A stretch of 64,000 nt of DNA from Rachycentron canadum (Eukaryota; Chordata; Actinopteri; Carangiformes; Rachycentridae): the NCBI GenBank assembly GCA_038496675.1, contig CM076661.1, positions 11,981,823-12,045,822 of the forward strand. Reading direction: 5' to 3'. Positions 42,644-56,400 of this stretch are shown piece by piece. How positions within the stretch are numbered: position 1 is the stretch's first letter; every line of letters starts with the position of its first letter. The notes beneath the pieces were generated by a model that was not told where the DNA came from, searched no databases, and saw nothing but the letters and a program-made list of their open reading frames with translations. Both the position numbers and the translations under genes were made by a program.

Positions 42644-45600
42644 TGGCAGCAAAGCATTAAGTGAAGGATCATTTCCTTCAAGTGAAGTCAAGCTGACAAA
42701 AGAGCTGAAGCATTACTACCACCCAGGTAACAGAAACAATCAGTTATAAATAGAAACCTTCCCCTTGTCTTGTTCTTTCACTCATGTTTTCATTCTCTTG
42801 TTCCCTTCACCTCCTCCTCCCTATCTTCCCTCCCTGTCCTTTTATCCCCTCTTTTTCCTGTTTCCTCTCTGGATCAACCCATGTATGGCTCCCTCTACAG
42901 TGTAATTGAACATCACTTAGGAGAATGAGAACTGTTTGATGTTTTCCAGTTACTTAATCGCCTTGGCAACAACCACCAAGTGTGTGGTGATTGTATTTGA
43001 TAGGCGGCTGACCACACCTCCATTATCATATTATCATTACCATTTGCTAGGAAATGGCTTCAAACTTGTTAAAATGAATCGCTTCATCACATCCTTATTT
43101 CACCTCCTGGCCTTCTTTGCTCCACCAGCTGACAAGACAAACTTATATATGATGCACTGAAATGCCCCGGGTGTAGTTTTTAAGTGACAGGTTGAAAGTG
43201 TTTTTTCCACACTGGTAATAATATTTCAGTTAATTTTGTGTCTGCTTAGAGAAAAATCTCCAAATGAAATTTATCATTTTCATGGCTGTGCAAATTCAGC
43301 CTGTAATATTTTCAACAAGAAGATGCCTCATGACTTTTATTCAAACATTCAGTATTTTTGAAAACTTACTACTTGAATGTAGTAAAAGGGGAACTCCACT
43401 GATTTTACACATCAAAGCCAGTTTACAGTCCATGTTAATCTCTCAATTGTGAGTCCAACACTAGGAGACCCACTAAGAATCTGTGGCAGTGAAGAGGTTA
43501 ACAAAAAGGTTTATACGCTGAGTTCAATCATCTAAATGAAACAGCACTTGTAGGAGATGACCTGTGACCTAGTAGCTTGGGAGTCAGGGAAGTTTTTGGC
43601 TTCAGTTGCAGTGGTTTCATTGAGCAATAAACTAAACACATTTTAGACCAAACAAGTCTGTGTTGACAGTACATTATTTGTGTACTGATAGTTTAAATGT
43701 TATTTATGTTAGGATTGTTACTGTGTTGTAAAATGCAGGATCTACAGTAAATAAATTGGCATTGGCAATATATAACCATTGGTCCTGACAGACAGGCTTA
43801 ACCTTTATTGTTCCCAAGTGGACCTTTATTTTGAAATACACATTCAGTTCCCAGTACTGACTTGTTGGCAAAGGACGTTTGTTGCAGTTCAACCAATGTC
43901 CTGCAGGTGACAGTATGAGTATATTTTATCTATAGTAGTGATGAGCAGTGAGTGCAGGAAAGGCAAAGTGTTGTGAAAAGTTAAATAGGAAAAAAAGATG
44001 AAAACAGGGCTGATAATACAAAGAGAGATGGGGGTGCTAAAGTGGAGAAAATTAAATATGACAAAGGAGAAGTGAGTGGGAAATGAAAAGGTGGCATGCA
44101 GGCGTAGAGAGGATGAAAAGGCAGTGGGCGAGGCAGTTGCTGTCGCCAAGCAGATCGGTGTGGTGAAAGATGAAAAGCAACGCTGGCTGCTGCATGTCAT
44201 ATAACTGAGAGTTATGGGGGCATCAGTGGAAGCTGACAAGTCTTTATATGACAGAAAAAATATCAGCATCCAGTTTTCACTGCCTGCAATACAGATGCTA
44301 TACATGGAGACGTGTGTGATTGTGAGTGTGTGTGAGCATGCTGGAGTGAGAGTGTTGAGTGAAATGCAGATGAGAGACGAAGACAGCGTCATGGCCTTCT
44401 GACGTCAGTCCTCCATCTGTGCCCTGAATATGAGGACAAGTAGCTTTGCTGATCTCAAACCTATTTCTCTAGTTAACAAACTGGCTGAAAATGGCTCATC
44501 TGTCACACAGGTCTTAGTACAGTTGCCTGCAGTTTTGTGTGTGTGTTTGCACATTTGTGTCAGAGAGGAGCGTGACTGCCACAACATATGCATTAGAGTC
44601 AACTCTGCAGCAGCAGACAGCATGTTTCCTCAGCAGGGTTTATTTTAGGCCGTATCGATTGAAGGACTGAGTTGCTCTGACTTTGAAAAGGAGCAGGAGA
44701 GGAAGGACTGGCAAGTCCAAGAAGGAAGGTCATTTGATGCAGGCAAAATGAAGAGCGAAGATAAAAACGAATAACATGAAATTGAAAACTTATCAATTCA
44801 ATAGACAAAAAAGAATTTATTGTGTAAGGCAGTGGGCAGTGGTGCATGAAAAGTGAATAAAAGATAACACTGTGTGCAGAAGGACTATGCCCTCTTTCAC
44901 CCTTGGTCATGTCCATTTTGTGTATATTCACTGTACACATTTGTTGCATGTTGCATGTTGCTTGTGCAGAGAGAGAAAGAGTAGAGCAGAGTTCTGGGTT
45001 GTTCAGGAAATGGGGGGAAGGGTGTACATGGATGTTTCAGCAGCCAAGTCAAATGTGATTAATGTTGTAGACGCTTGAGAGAACACACAGCACACTCTGC
45101 GATGCACAGTGTGTGTCCGTATTACACACCATAACACTCTTGGATTCGCATAGTGTAGATTGCCATCTTTTACATAAATGGATCATTGTCACAGTCAACA
45201 GACGTTGACGAATTACAACGTCTTCCACTGACCTGCAAGGTGCTGTTTACTGCTTTTTAATAGCCACACTCAAGAGCAACCACATTAGTAGATTCTCGTA
45301 GCTTGCAATCCACTGAATTACACCAATCCGGTTCTACTTCTGTGTCCAAGTTATGCCTCATTAACATATAGATTAGAGCTCAGTGTGGTTTATAACCCTT
45401 CTCCCCCAATTCTATGGCATCATCAGTGTGAAGGCACGGAGGTCAGGCAGGGTGGAAGGAAATCAGGAAGAGGTACCAAAGGTTGACATAGAAGCAAGGA
45501 AAGATCAAATAATATTCACAATATGATTTAATACAGTGTCACAATGGTGTGAATGTCATACTTTTTGTGCAGAACAATACTCTCTGCATGCCAGTTGCCT

Positions 45601-47564
45601 CCAAGTGCCTGTGCGCTCACTGAAAATCTAATCCTCTTCTCCACACATATGCAATGTCTATTTTGCATGTCTGCCCACTCTATCCTGCAAGACAGAGCCC
45701 TCCTCCTTTGCAGTTTGTTCTCTTTTCTCCCTCTGGATTTAAAGGAGTTTTTCCAAATCCAAACTGAGGCTCTAAATATAGAGGGTGTTGTGTGCAGTGC
45801 AGATTTTAAAGCTGTTTGAGGCAGATGTGTGATTTTGGGCTACATAAATAAAACTGACTTGACTTGACTCTAGACAGAGACTCATTGAAGGACGTACTGC
45901 ACAATCTCGACAGAGAAAGGGGTATTGTTATGGTCAATAAAAGATAAAATGTTCATCTCCCAAAGCACATTGTTTGGCTAGATGGTTGTGGAAATATATT
46001 CTCTTAAAACTAGGTCATATATTGTATACAAACCCCTGTGGCTCATCTTCAGTTTATATTTGGATTAAGGGTTCGTCTGTTCTGCTTGTGGTAGATGAAT
46101 TCACTTTAAACCTTATACCTTTAAACTGTTTCACTTTTTGGACTTTGGCTTCTCACATAAGCTTTGTTTTTGTTCATTGTCCGTCAATCTCAACCAGTAG
46201 TAGAGCCAGTATTTGAAATGTATTGTATGTATTTGCATTTGCTCCAATATTGGGTTTAAGTTCACATTTAGGACAACTTGTACTTGAATAGTTAGATTAT
46301 ATACTTGTATTAATTCCTGTCTTCATCTGTATGGAAAAATAGCATTTTACACAGAACTCTATGGGAAATCTAAAAAAATAATTAAATCCACTCTTAAGCT
46401 TTGTCCTCAAAACTGCAGAAGCACTTTATGGTTTTAAAGCTTCAATTTTTTAACCAAAAGTTAGAAAAAAGGAGGGAAGGATTTATGTCAGACAATTCAG
46501 ATAGAGTGTCACCAATGAACCTGTGCTATAGGGAGAGCATACTGTGTTTAACCTGTGATTGACAGGGCTATATATACTTCTACATAGGGAGAGAGAAGAG
46601 AAGCTGGAGTAGGACCCGTAACACTGCTCTACAGCCTCAGGATTAGAAGCTATTTACAGACCAAGAGCAGATCCTCCTGTCTACACTTGCGTGCCTTCAC
46701 TGTCTCTCTTCCATATAGTCTTTCTTTGACACAGCATCCATGGAGACTGAACAGGGGACAGGATTAGTTGTGTTTCATGCCTGAGCTACTATACACTTTC
46801 ACTATCATTCACCTTTAATCCAGTAGGCATTGCCTTGTTTATCTCACAGTGACACATGCAGCACCACATCATGACCTATGTAACTGTTTTTATTTTAACA
46901 TTTTAAGTGTTGATCAAGCATTTATCAGATCGGTTTTACCCATGCAGTTGAAAGGACACAATGATGACAAAGTAAAAAGCAGTATTGCTGTTAAAATTGT
47001 AAAAAATAGAGTTTCTTTTAATTTAAAGTAGCCCTATTGTGACACTAAAAATGTGGTACCATCCCACTTCTCCCTCTTTCTCTAAAATTCTTAAATGTGG
47101 GTAAATGTGGGTCTTTGTAGATATTACAGAGTCTGGCAGTGGATTTCTACATGCATAATGTTATTAGAGACCATGTCCAAAAGACTGCACTAAAAACACA
47201 AGTGGTGACCCAGTTTTCCTGAATCATAACATCATTATTTGGCATTGCTGCTGCTTGTGTGGCCCACACTGGTGCACTGCACTGTGTTGCTGCCATTTGC
47301 CTTTTATCCTGTGGCCTTGTTTCTGTACATTAATGTCACAAAAATATGCTGTGCAATCTATGTAAGTCATTTGCTTCTGTTGGAAACGTCTGCTGAAATA
47401 TTCAGTTTTAAATTTGATTTTGGTGCAGCAGATGGCACAATAAAGTATTGATACACATTTGCATACAATATGAATTTTTGAATATTTTAGCCATGCCAAT
47501 AGCTCAAGCAGTATTGATCTGTTGTCCCACCACTTTGGTCCAGACTGAAATGTCAAACATTTAT
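42641..47564. other. intergenic DNA, part 3
   Basis: No gene recognised on either strand. It contains one dispersed-repeat tail (45730-45870). Open frames are short, unconserved-looking and lack splice context. Confidence 0.5.
45730..45870 (+). repeat. 3' tail of a widespread fish repeat
   Basis: The order AAGGAGTTTTTCC, GTGTGATTTTGGGCTACATA, AATAAAACTGACTTGACTTG is the recognisable end of a dispersed teleost element that finishes in a short tandem tail (here GACTT units). Confidence 0.6.
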
Positions 47565-47880
47565 GGTCCACAGAGGTTGAAGCCTACTGACCTTCTCTGA
47601 CTTTTCTTTAATGCCACCATGAGGTTTACATTTATGGTAATTGACAATTATTGCGTGGATTGACATGAAATTTGGTACATTTATGTCCTCATGATGAATT
47701 GTGATAACGTTGGTCATCCCCCGACTTTTACTGATGCCTGTTTAATTCTAATCAATTAAAGTTTGCATGCTAAACATAATACCTGCTTAACACAATAATC
47801 ATCATGAGCATGTTGGTATGCTAAAGTTAGCATTTGGCTCAAAACACTGCTCTTTCTACAGCCTACATCATGGTTGTCGA
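47565..47880 (+). repeat. fish dispersed repeat, forward copy
   Basis: Includes GCCACCATGAGGTTTACATT, TGACATGAAATTTGGTACAT, TGATGAATTGTGATAACG and CATCCCCCGACTTTTACTGA, then GCATGCTAAA and GTTAGCATTTGGCTC. This is the family also represented at 19045-19110 and 48840-49290. Confidence 0.65.
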
Positions 47881-48839
47881 CTCTTAATTAGTAATAAAGT
47901 AATAAGATTGGCAGGTAAGAAGGTAGATGATTTACAAGGATGAGCCACTGAGCATATAATATGCTGTGGGTTTGAATGTAGCATGAGAGTCCTCATAATG
48001 TGCCTGATGCAGCCCCAAGTGCTTTTTATTATGCAGAGCTGTGAATAAAACGTTATCACTGGATTCTCCCCCCATTGAAACTAGGTCACATTTCCACCAT
48101 ATAATTCATGATGATAAAAACTTTCAACATAGGCTCTTCTTTATGGATTCAAGTCAATCTTGCTAAACTATTTGTCTCCCCTTCACATACACAGCAGACA
48201 GTAGCTTGTCAGTTTCCTACTAATTAATTTTGGACTAGACCTTCTATAAATGCATCATGAGCTGAAATCACTAACACACAGTACACATGCAGTCTCTCTA
48301 CTTTCACTTCCTGAAGCTAATAATTGCCAACTTGAGGGTACCAAAGTTCATAATTCAGAGTCATAAAACATGGTTTAATCTGGACTTTGACGTCAACACT
48401 GATAATTATTAGAAAATTTTCCCCAGCAGGTGGGAAATGATGTATTTACAGCAGTCACTCAGCTGATTTACTCTGCCCTCTCACATTCAATCTGTGTCTC
48501 CTTTTCTCTATCTCTGCTCTTCTGCCCAGACAGTTATTAAAAAGAGTGAACCTATCAGTCACGGACAGTATTACATCCTCTGCTGCTCTGGTCTCTGATA
48601 CTGTTATGAGATGTCACACTGTCACACTTTGAGAGCTGGTCTTGGGTTTATCGACCAAAGCCAAAGGTAAGGTACAATATGAAAAGATAAAACATCAATA
48701 ATGAAAACCTCATAATGGATTTAAGAAAATAAAGGATGCAGTAGTTTATATGTATATTCAGCAGATATAACATTTAAAAATTAGTGTTTTTCAGTGTCTA
48801 CAAAGGAACAAGATGAGCATTTACATAACTTTAGTAGCT

Positions 48840-49290
48840 TTACAGGCCTGTACTCCATTAGTTACTGCCCTGAGCTAAATGCTAATATTAGCATGCTAAC
48901 ATGCTCAAAATAACATTGCCATGTCTCATGGTATCGTGTTTACTATTTTCTCTATTTTAGTTAGCATTCTAGCATGAAAACATTGTCTAATTTATATTAT
49001 ACACAAATACAATATATATTATATGATATAATATTGAACCAAATTCCATTAAAATTCTTACCAAAGCTGCGGAAGCACTTCTCTCATTACTACAACCATC
49101 AACCTCCTGGTGGCACTAAGGTTAAATTAGTGCAGCACAAAAGTCATTAGGATTCATCCTCTGGAGTAAATGAATGCTTGAAAAAATTTTGAGGCAATCA
49201 ACATAATAGTTCCTGAGATTTTTCAGTCTGGACCACAGGACAAACTGTCATCTACAGAGCTATAGACTGCCGTTAGCATGGCCACAAAAA
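48840..49290 (-). repeat. fish dispersed repeat, inverted copy
   Basis: Reads GAGCTAAATGCTAATATTAG, CATCAACCTCCTGGTGGCAC, GTCATTAGGATTCATCCTCT, AACATAATAGTTCCTGAGAT and TTTCAGTCTGGACCACAGGA, ending GCCGTTAGCATGGCCA. This is the reverse complement of the family at 47565-47880. The two copies lie about 1 kb apart in opposite orientation. Confidence 0.65.
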
Positions 49291-51117
49291 GGTAACTTTG
49301 GATATAAAACCAAAGCCCTCCAATCTTTCACTGTTGCTTGTACTGTGAGACAATGAGTTGGCACAATGACCAGACTGTTAATCTCATGAACTCCAGATGA
49401 ATGTTATCAGCAAAATAAATGAATAACACTCGTTTCATGGTGAGGCTTTTTTGCTCTCTCTTTTTTTCCTTTTGGCTCATACTCTGCTTTGGCACCGGCT
49501 CATATTGGGTGACCTTTGCTACCTGCTGCTACATTTGCATTTTAGATTTAACCCATTCATCTCTCATTTTCTCAGTCCATAGAAAATAAATACAAAATCT
49601 TAATGCTATATACCCTCCTGTCTGTCTTTATCCATTTCCTTATTTCATGACTAGGACAATTAAAAAGCCTGTTTAAATGTTATTTGATAAAGTTGGCCAC
49701 TCTGTTATTATCATTTGAATGTTTAACCACACCTTACCCTTAAAACATTGTCATTGGTGTATGTATACAGTTGGACCAGTTTGACTGGCTGTAAAATATT
49801 GCATGTGTCCCACGGCTTTGTCCAGATTCAATGTTTATATGAATCAGGTTGAACCGCAGGTTGGATTAATTTGATGTAAAGCACAAAGCAGCCCAATAAC
49901 CAGGACAGGCACACAGATGGTGGCTGGATCATTCAGGGGATTGACCTTGTTTCCTCCTCAGCTCTGGATTTGATTGTGTATAATCCTGGCCCACTGACAG
50001 ACTGACTGATCATCTGTGGATAAAACAATGTCAGCAGTTTCTGTCTGAAAAGAAAAAAAAAGAGAAAAAAATGCGCAACCTACTCAGTTTCAATACAACC
50101 TTGAAGTGCCTCCAGAAAACAAAAGCTGTAAAAACAGAGTCAGCAGGGCAGGTGAGAAAGCAAAGGAGGTCTGAAGCCAAGTGCTCTTGGGCAAGACAGT
50201 GAGCTCCTGCCAGATGTTTTATGGTAAGATAGTTAGCCATATGCTCTGACCCTGCAGGGTGTACAAAAATATATGACAATTAGAGCATTTCTTTTGTTTA
50301 TGCATGATTTATTTTTTTGTCCCTTAGATTTTCCTTTAGTAGATGCGTGTGTCTGTGCCCCCTCTGGACTCACTGACGGGTGGTATGAATGGGGGAGGCA
50401 ATGGCGAGGTGTGGAGTGAGGAGGGGTGGAGCAGCAGCAGTTCCACCACCTGCCACCCACTGGGTTGTAAGGTGGGGTTTTGGAGACTCACGGGGGTGGA
50501 TTTTGGAAAATATACCCCAGTTTTAGCTGCCTCTTCTCATGTAAGCATATGCACAAAGAGACACATACACACAAAAACCAGACCTCTCCCTAATCTAGAT
50601 CCCAAAGCTTTATAGTAATCTGAAGCCTTTAGACAAAACATCACACTGACTGCGTCTTCAGTACAAAATACAAAGGGTGTTTACAGAGTGGGTTGCTTGT
50701 TCTCTGGGTCTGGAGCTGCATGAAATTCCTTTCTGTATCTGTATCAAAACACTGGAAATGGTGGGTTTTATGGTTTTATGGAACATCTAAGGACTAAGTG
50801 CAGATAAATGCAAATACTTTGGCAGATATTTACACATTCCAGTTGTAAGAATATTAACTCTAGATGCAGACAAGGAGCTAAGTGTACAAGTGGTGTTAAA
50901 GTTGACACTGAAATTGTTATGAAATTGTAATATCCTTGTGATTTCACAAAACAAGTGCTGCAGTGTGCAAACGCAACGTTGACCTTATAGTGCGTCACAA
51001 TGAGCACCTTGTTTTTCTCACATAATCCTGTCTGCTGCTGAGCTCAGTAGATCTACTGGTGGCTTGATGTTATTGTGTAATAAGTAAAGCAGAGTGCTGT
51101 GTTTTCCTAAGGGTGAG

Positions 51118-51164
<47 letters not shown>

Positions 51165-52080
51165 TGAGTGAGTGCTTGAGATGTGAGGTCAACAACATGG
51201 AGGCAGCCGTGAACCATAAAATGATCATGGTTTTACTTATCCACTGTTAAAAAGGTGCTTTACTGCATCCCTTTCATCCTCCTGTTAAAGGTCAAATCTA
51301 CCCGGGCAACCTTTGAACAAGAAACAAGTCTTGATATTCTGACAGATACCTGTACAGAAAGAGCATCACACCGGCAGATTAGATCTCCTCTGCAGGGGTA
51401 CTATAAAAACAGTGAGAGAAACAAATGTATTCTTTCACAGTCAGTCCTGCTGCTGTCTTCAGAGCATCTCTGCCTTTGTGTAATTTTGTCGGCTCTGTCT
51501 TGTGATCCAGGAAAAAAGGGGGGAGTGTTTTTCAACATGAATATAGGCCACAGACTGTGTCATCTTAAGGCTTATTATTTTTCCCTGCAAGCTTGAATGA
51601 TAAATAATGCAAAGAGGCCCCCTCACATGTATACACAAAACCCCCAATCAGAATTAAGAAGTACCCAGTTTCCCCCTTTTATTCTATAGGATATCCCCCT
51701 TTATCCCCTCACTAAACTCCCACCCTGTTCACTTTTTAATTTGAGCCTTCTTGGTGTACCCCTCACCCTCCTCAAGCACTTCTCTATTTCCTTCCATCCC
51801 CTCCCCCTCTTTCCCATTTATTTCTCTCTTTCATCAACCCCCTAGTCTCCCCTTCGTTCTCTCTCCCTCTTGTCCTTGTTTTAAGGATCCCTGAGTCTCT
51901 GTGCCGTCTGCACTGGGCCAGATAAGACAGACAGAGGACAGAATGATAATCGTGTTTAGCCACAGTCGCGCTCCCCTGGCTGTTTTCACTTTGTATGTCT
52001 GGTGGCAACTGCAGGAAAGATGTCACACCAGTTTCTTATGGTGTGTCCCTGTGTGACTCCATACCATGACATACAGTCTG
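49291..52080. other. intergenic DNA, part 4
   Basis: No gene recognised. A compound (GA)n(CAGA)n microsatellite lies at 51117-51174. C-rich pyrimidine sequence increases towards 51660-51880. Confidence 0.5.
51117..51174. repeat. compound (GA)n(CAGA)n(GTGA)n microsatellite
   Basis: GA repeats pass into six CAGA units and then a few GTGA units. Confidence 0.95.
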
Positions 52081-52149
52081 GGTGTGTGTGTGTCTGTGTG
52101 TGTGTGACTGAGTGTATGTGTGTGTGTCTGCACTATATGGCGGCAACTA

Positions 52150-52503
52150 CTTTCCCCTCCTCTTCTACCTTGTCCACTCTACTCCTCTTTTCTCTTCCCT
52201 TCACCTTCATTCTGACTCCTCACCTATCTTTTCTCCTCTCCCTCTCTTCCTTTCCACTTCTACCCTTCTTTGTCTCCTCTAGTCCTCTCCCCTTTTCTCC
52301 CCTCTTCTGCTCCCCACTTCTCTCCTCTTTCTTCACTTTTCTCCTTCTTTCTTTTTCCCATTACCAACCCCTCCTTTTCTCTAATTCTCTCCCTGGTCCT
52401 CACCTCCTCCTCTGTCATCTCCTCCTCTCTCATCTCATTCCTCTCTCTTCCTTTTTCCTCTCCTCCCTCTCTTCCTCTAATCTCTCCTCTGCTCTCTCAC
52501 CAA
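52150..52503. repeat. polypyrimidine (CT-rich) tract
   Basis: About 350 bases almost entirely C and T on the plus strand, without a fixed unit. It lies 0.7-1.1 kb upstream of the eml1 start codon. Long serine/leucine/phenylalanine/proline reading frames here are composition artefacts. Confidence 0.9.
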
Positions 52504-52630
52504 CCAAAAGGAGGAGGATCTATCTGACAGGCCCTGCCCCCTGTGCTCTAACTCGTCCACACTGTCTGACAGGGGAAGGCTGGGCTGTCCCGAGCATTAT
52601 CTAAACACTCACCCACACACAACCCCTGAT

Positions 52631-52657
52631 ACACACACACACACACACACACACACA
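52631..52657. repeat. (CA)n microsatellite
   Basis: About 13 CA units shortly upstream of the eml1 5' region. Confidence 0.95.
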
Positions 52658-52699
52658 GTTAACAGCCTATGCCAGAGCCTCCCTGTGCTCTCAGCTCAA

Positions 52700-53226
52700 G
52701 CCCACTTAAAGCTGTTTTTGTGCTGGAGATCAGTGAGAGCTAACGACACACAGCTGCCTCCGCAGAAGACAGAAGAAGGACAAGAGGGAGGGGAAAAGAG
52801 GGAGGAGAGGACAAGCTTGGGGGGGGGGACACAAAACCACCAGCAGCCTCTTAACTCCTTGTCTGTGTGTCTCTGGCGGTCCGGTGCAGTCATTCTTCAG
52901 CAGGGAGTGTTTCTCCGCTGTAGTTCAGGACTTTTTCTTGGAGTCAGAAGGGGGGGGAGGAATAAGAGGAGGAAGAGAAGAGGGGTTGGAGTTCACATGA
53001 CATAATTGGAGTGAATGGGTTGCCATGGTGACTCACCCAGGGAGCCTGACCCGTGCAGAGTGAATGGAGGGAGCGCCTTGGACGCCAAGTGAACGATAAA
53101 CTAACAGAGGGGAGTCACTAGAGAGAGAGAGAGAGAGAGCAAGAGAGGGAGAGAGGGAGCCAGAGGAGAGAGCGAAGGAGTGGTGGATAACAGAGGGAGC
53201 ACAGAGGAGCGGAGCAGACGTTGAGA
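52700..53226 (+). promoter_or_regulatory. eml1 5' flank / 5' UTR
   Basis: Purine-rich sequence with G runs (52816-52828), a GA run at 53119-53140 and further AGAG-rich sequence leads to the ATG. It is probably promoter plus 5' UTR; no TATA box or clear start site is visible. Confidence 0.45.
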
Positions 53227-53293
53227 ATGGAGGACGGGTTTTCCAGCTACAGCAGCTTGTATGACACCTCATCACTGCTACAGTTCTGCAACG
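53227..53293 (+). CDS. eml1: eml1 coding exon 1 (echinoderm microtubule-associated protein-like 1)
   Basis: ATG at 53227, 22 codons plus one base, then the donor GTAAAA. The peptide begins MEDGFSSYSSLYDTSSLLQF and ends CN, which agrees with the start of vertebrate EML1 and not with EML4. EML1 binds microtubules through an N-terminal trimerisation coiled coil, a HELP motif and WD40 beta-propellers, and is needed for spindle orientation in neural progenitors. All those domains are encoded downstream of this window. The next exon should start by completing an Asp codon; I found no such exon before 64000. Confidence 0.85.
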
Positions 53294-53411
53294 GTAAAAC
53301 TAACTCATCTGTCATCTTCCTCCATCCCTCTCCTCCCTCAGCAGGCTGCATGTTGTTTATCTGGACTTGACATGTCATCAGCTGACTGGCTAAACTTGAC
53401 ACCAAGCAGAG

Positions 53412-53446
53412 TTGTGTGTTGTGTTGTGTTGTGTTGTGTTGTGGTA
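53412..53446. repeat. (TGTTG)n pentanucleotide repeat
   Basis: About six near-perfect GTGTT units 120 bases after eml1 exon 1. Confidence 0.9.
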
Positions 53447-56400
53447 TGTTGTTTGTCTGTGTTGCAGGCATGAGCTATTTTGGCTGCAGCTCTCAGGGCT
53501 TTGATGAAATGAGTTCAACCTTTATCCTGGCGTGCATGACTTTAACGTTTTCCCTCACTGTTTAAACCAGCCATTAGATGTATAAGAGATGATTTGAATA
53601 TGTGAGTTAAAGCCTTTGATATTTACAGTAAAAAACAAAGGAAGTTTCTGGAATCAGTGCAAGTATAATGTCAACAGAGCATGACAACCAAAAGAGGGAG
53701 GAAAGATGAGGAACAGTCATTTGCTTGCAGTACTGCCCTGATTACTCTGCTTGATGCAATGAAGGGTATGTTATGAATATATTTTTCCCCTTGTGATCGG
53801 TTTGCTGAACGAGACACAAGAAGGATGACAGAACAGTGCACTATTTGCTCATGTTCTGCTCTGTGTCCTAATATGATTTCTTTGCTGGCAGAGGGAGAAA
53901 CCACACTCCGGGCTGCTAATGTTATGGGTGGGAGAGGGTGACTCAGGGAAGAGGGAAAGCAGCATGACACATCAGAATGACATCAGTTTAGGATTTATGT
54001 CCAAGAAGCTCAAATTTCCTCTTAAGAAATAAGCCTTTATGTTTGATTCATGACTTTAAATTAAAAACTCAGCCTGAACTACTAACTCTAATATGTCCCA
54101 CTTGATAATATTCTGTTGTAGCCCATGTATCAACATGTCCTGAAATGTGTTGTTTTTGAACGTATGTTAGCCAGTTGAGTGATACATCACTACTGGCATA
54201 GTGACAGTTAGTGAGCCCGCCAAACAAAGGGGATTATCTCCTACGTAATAACCTGTGTCCCTAAAAGAGATTACTGTAGCAGAGGGAGTTTAAACCAGGT
54301 TGTAGTTGAGCTTCACTCAAGCAGTTAATGAAAGATAAAATTAAATGTGTATTATGTGCAGGCTGGAACTCCCATAAAATTGCCACCTCCTGTCCACCTC
54401 AGTGGGGCATCTGCATTGTTTTTATTGTAGCCTCCATTTAGGATTTTTCATTGTGTACTTAGCAGTTCCAGGGACTGTGTGCTGAAGGTTAGTGAGCATT
54501 AACTATCATTGGCAAGGCAGAGAGTAACACAATTGCCATGGATGGATAATGAAAAAATCAATATTATTTACTGTGCTGTGTAAGCACTAGCAGTTGATGG
54601 GATGAGGGAATATTATTGTCTAAAAGCGCAAATCAAGCATGTGGAATAGTATAGAGGTGTCTTCTGCCATTGATACTGGTTACTTTACTACTTTCATGAA
54701 TCACTCATGTAGTGAATCCAGATTTTATACATCACGGATTTCTCTCATTAAATTTATATCAGTCACAAAGGAGGAGATGCAGACAAGGGGAAACAGATGA
54801 GAAGCTTATAGTTGAGATATAGATCATATTAGGATGAAAAATATCTACAGTGAAGCAAGATTTTCCTGCCCAGCTTCCCTTGGAACATAAAGACCATAAA
54901 TGGCACATTACAAATGGTACATCTGTTTCATTTTTGATGTTACGCAGTGCAGGGAACCAGGAAAAAGTAACAAGGGTGAGGCATCAGATTGAATCCATTT
55001 CATGGTTTGCGTGTTAGAAAACATAGCCTCCATCCCACATATTACAAAAATAGGTGCTGATTTCTGGTGACCCAAAGTGACAGTGGGAAGAGGGAAGTGT
55101 GAATGTGTCTTTCCTGCTCAGGTGCTGTATTCCTATGTGATGAGCAAAGTGCTGACAGTGCCAATGATAACACCTGATGTGGATCGGTTGGATCGACCTG
55201 AAAAACAGGTGTAGAAGTGGCTGCACAGTAATAGAAATGCTACAACTTACTCTAAGGAAATTACTGACCTTTAAAACTCTAACCGCTAATTCTAGTGTAG
55301 TGGCAGGTACAGCATTTGCAACATTATACTGTGTGAGTTGCCCTTCAGCCTCAGCGGTTTGGTGACAGGCAAAGGGTTTGCCTTCAAAGCAGTGAAATAC
55401 GGCGAGAAGCTCTTTTTCAAAAGTGGTCTTGTCTTTTATTTACCTAGAGTTGTGAAGAATCCAAGCCATGTTCTGTCCACTTAGATTTAGTTAACTATTC
55501 TCCAAGATTAGTTTCTTTTACTTTTTTACAGTGTCATGACTGTGAGCAGAGGGAGAGAGTGTGATTTGTCTGACAGTGCGAGGTTGTTTGTAATCCCTCA
55601 CAATGTCATGTTTCCTCTCTGTGAGAAAGTCAATGAAATAAGACATGCTGCTCAGGGGCTGTTGCCAGGGATTTTCCAACCTCCAACCCCCCACTTTCTC
55701 TCTCTCTGCACTTCACCCTCACACGAGTCCAACACAGACTTAACTTCATGGCAAGGGAGCTATGCCTTGTTCCTTGTTCCAACAGACTGCTTAATTGGGT
55801 GAGCCTAGTGTGTGCGCATGTGGCTGATGTGTGCATGTCAGTGGGAGTGTGCTCACACATGAGCAGGACCAGGGTATATGCATGTGTTTGTATGTGTGTT
55901 GGACCTGTAGGCCAGAGTGACTTCATTCTCCTCTGCTGCTGTCGTCCAGCTGAACCCAGATACACTCAAAGCAAAAGTCAATGATGTCATTCATTCCCTC
56001 TCTCGGCCTCTGTGTTGTGGAGCACCCAACCAGACTAATGTTCAGAGACTAGGTCAGCTAAACTGCAGAAACCCGTGCAGGCTGTAGGCTTTGTTGGGGC
56101 TAGCTCAGGCTAACTGAAAATTAGCCCCATTACACACTGGGATACACACACTGGTTACAGCTGATGAGGGAAGTGACTCCTTGAGAGAAGCTTTTTTTTT
56201 CTGTGTTAAATTACATTTAGAATCAGCTGGGTCTGGGGGAGAGGACAGATTTGATTTAATTAGTTTTTGTTGTGCAGCTGGTAATAAGATTGTTCTTGTT
56301 TTTATAGAATTTACTAAAGTCAGGACGCCAGATTGGCAGGATTATTGTCCATTTTGGTGTTAACGTCACTTTAAAAGCTTGTCCCAGTGTTTGTGTCTGT

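Noticed and set aside
50343..50615. 90-residue plus-strand frame with Gly- and Ser-rich start
   Set aside because: No recognised domain, no splice partner, and composition follows the local G-rich DNA.
52002..52604. 200-residue plus-strand frame rich in Ser, Leu, Phe and Pro
   Set aside because: It reads through a polypyrimidine tract, where stop codons are rare by composition. No domain or splice context.
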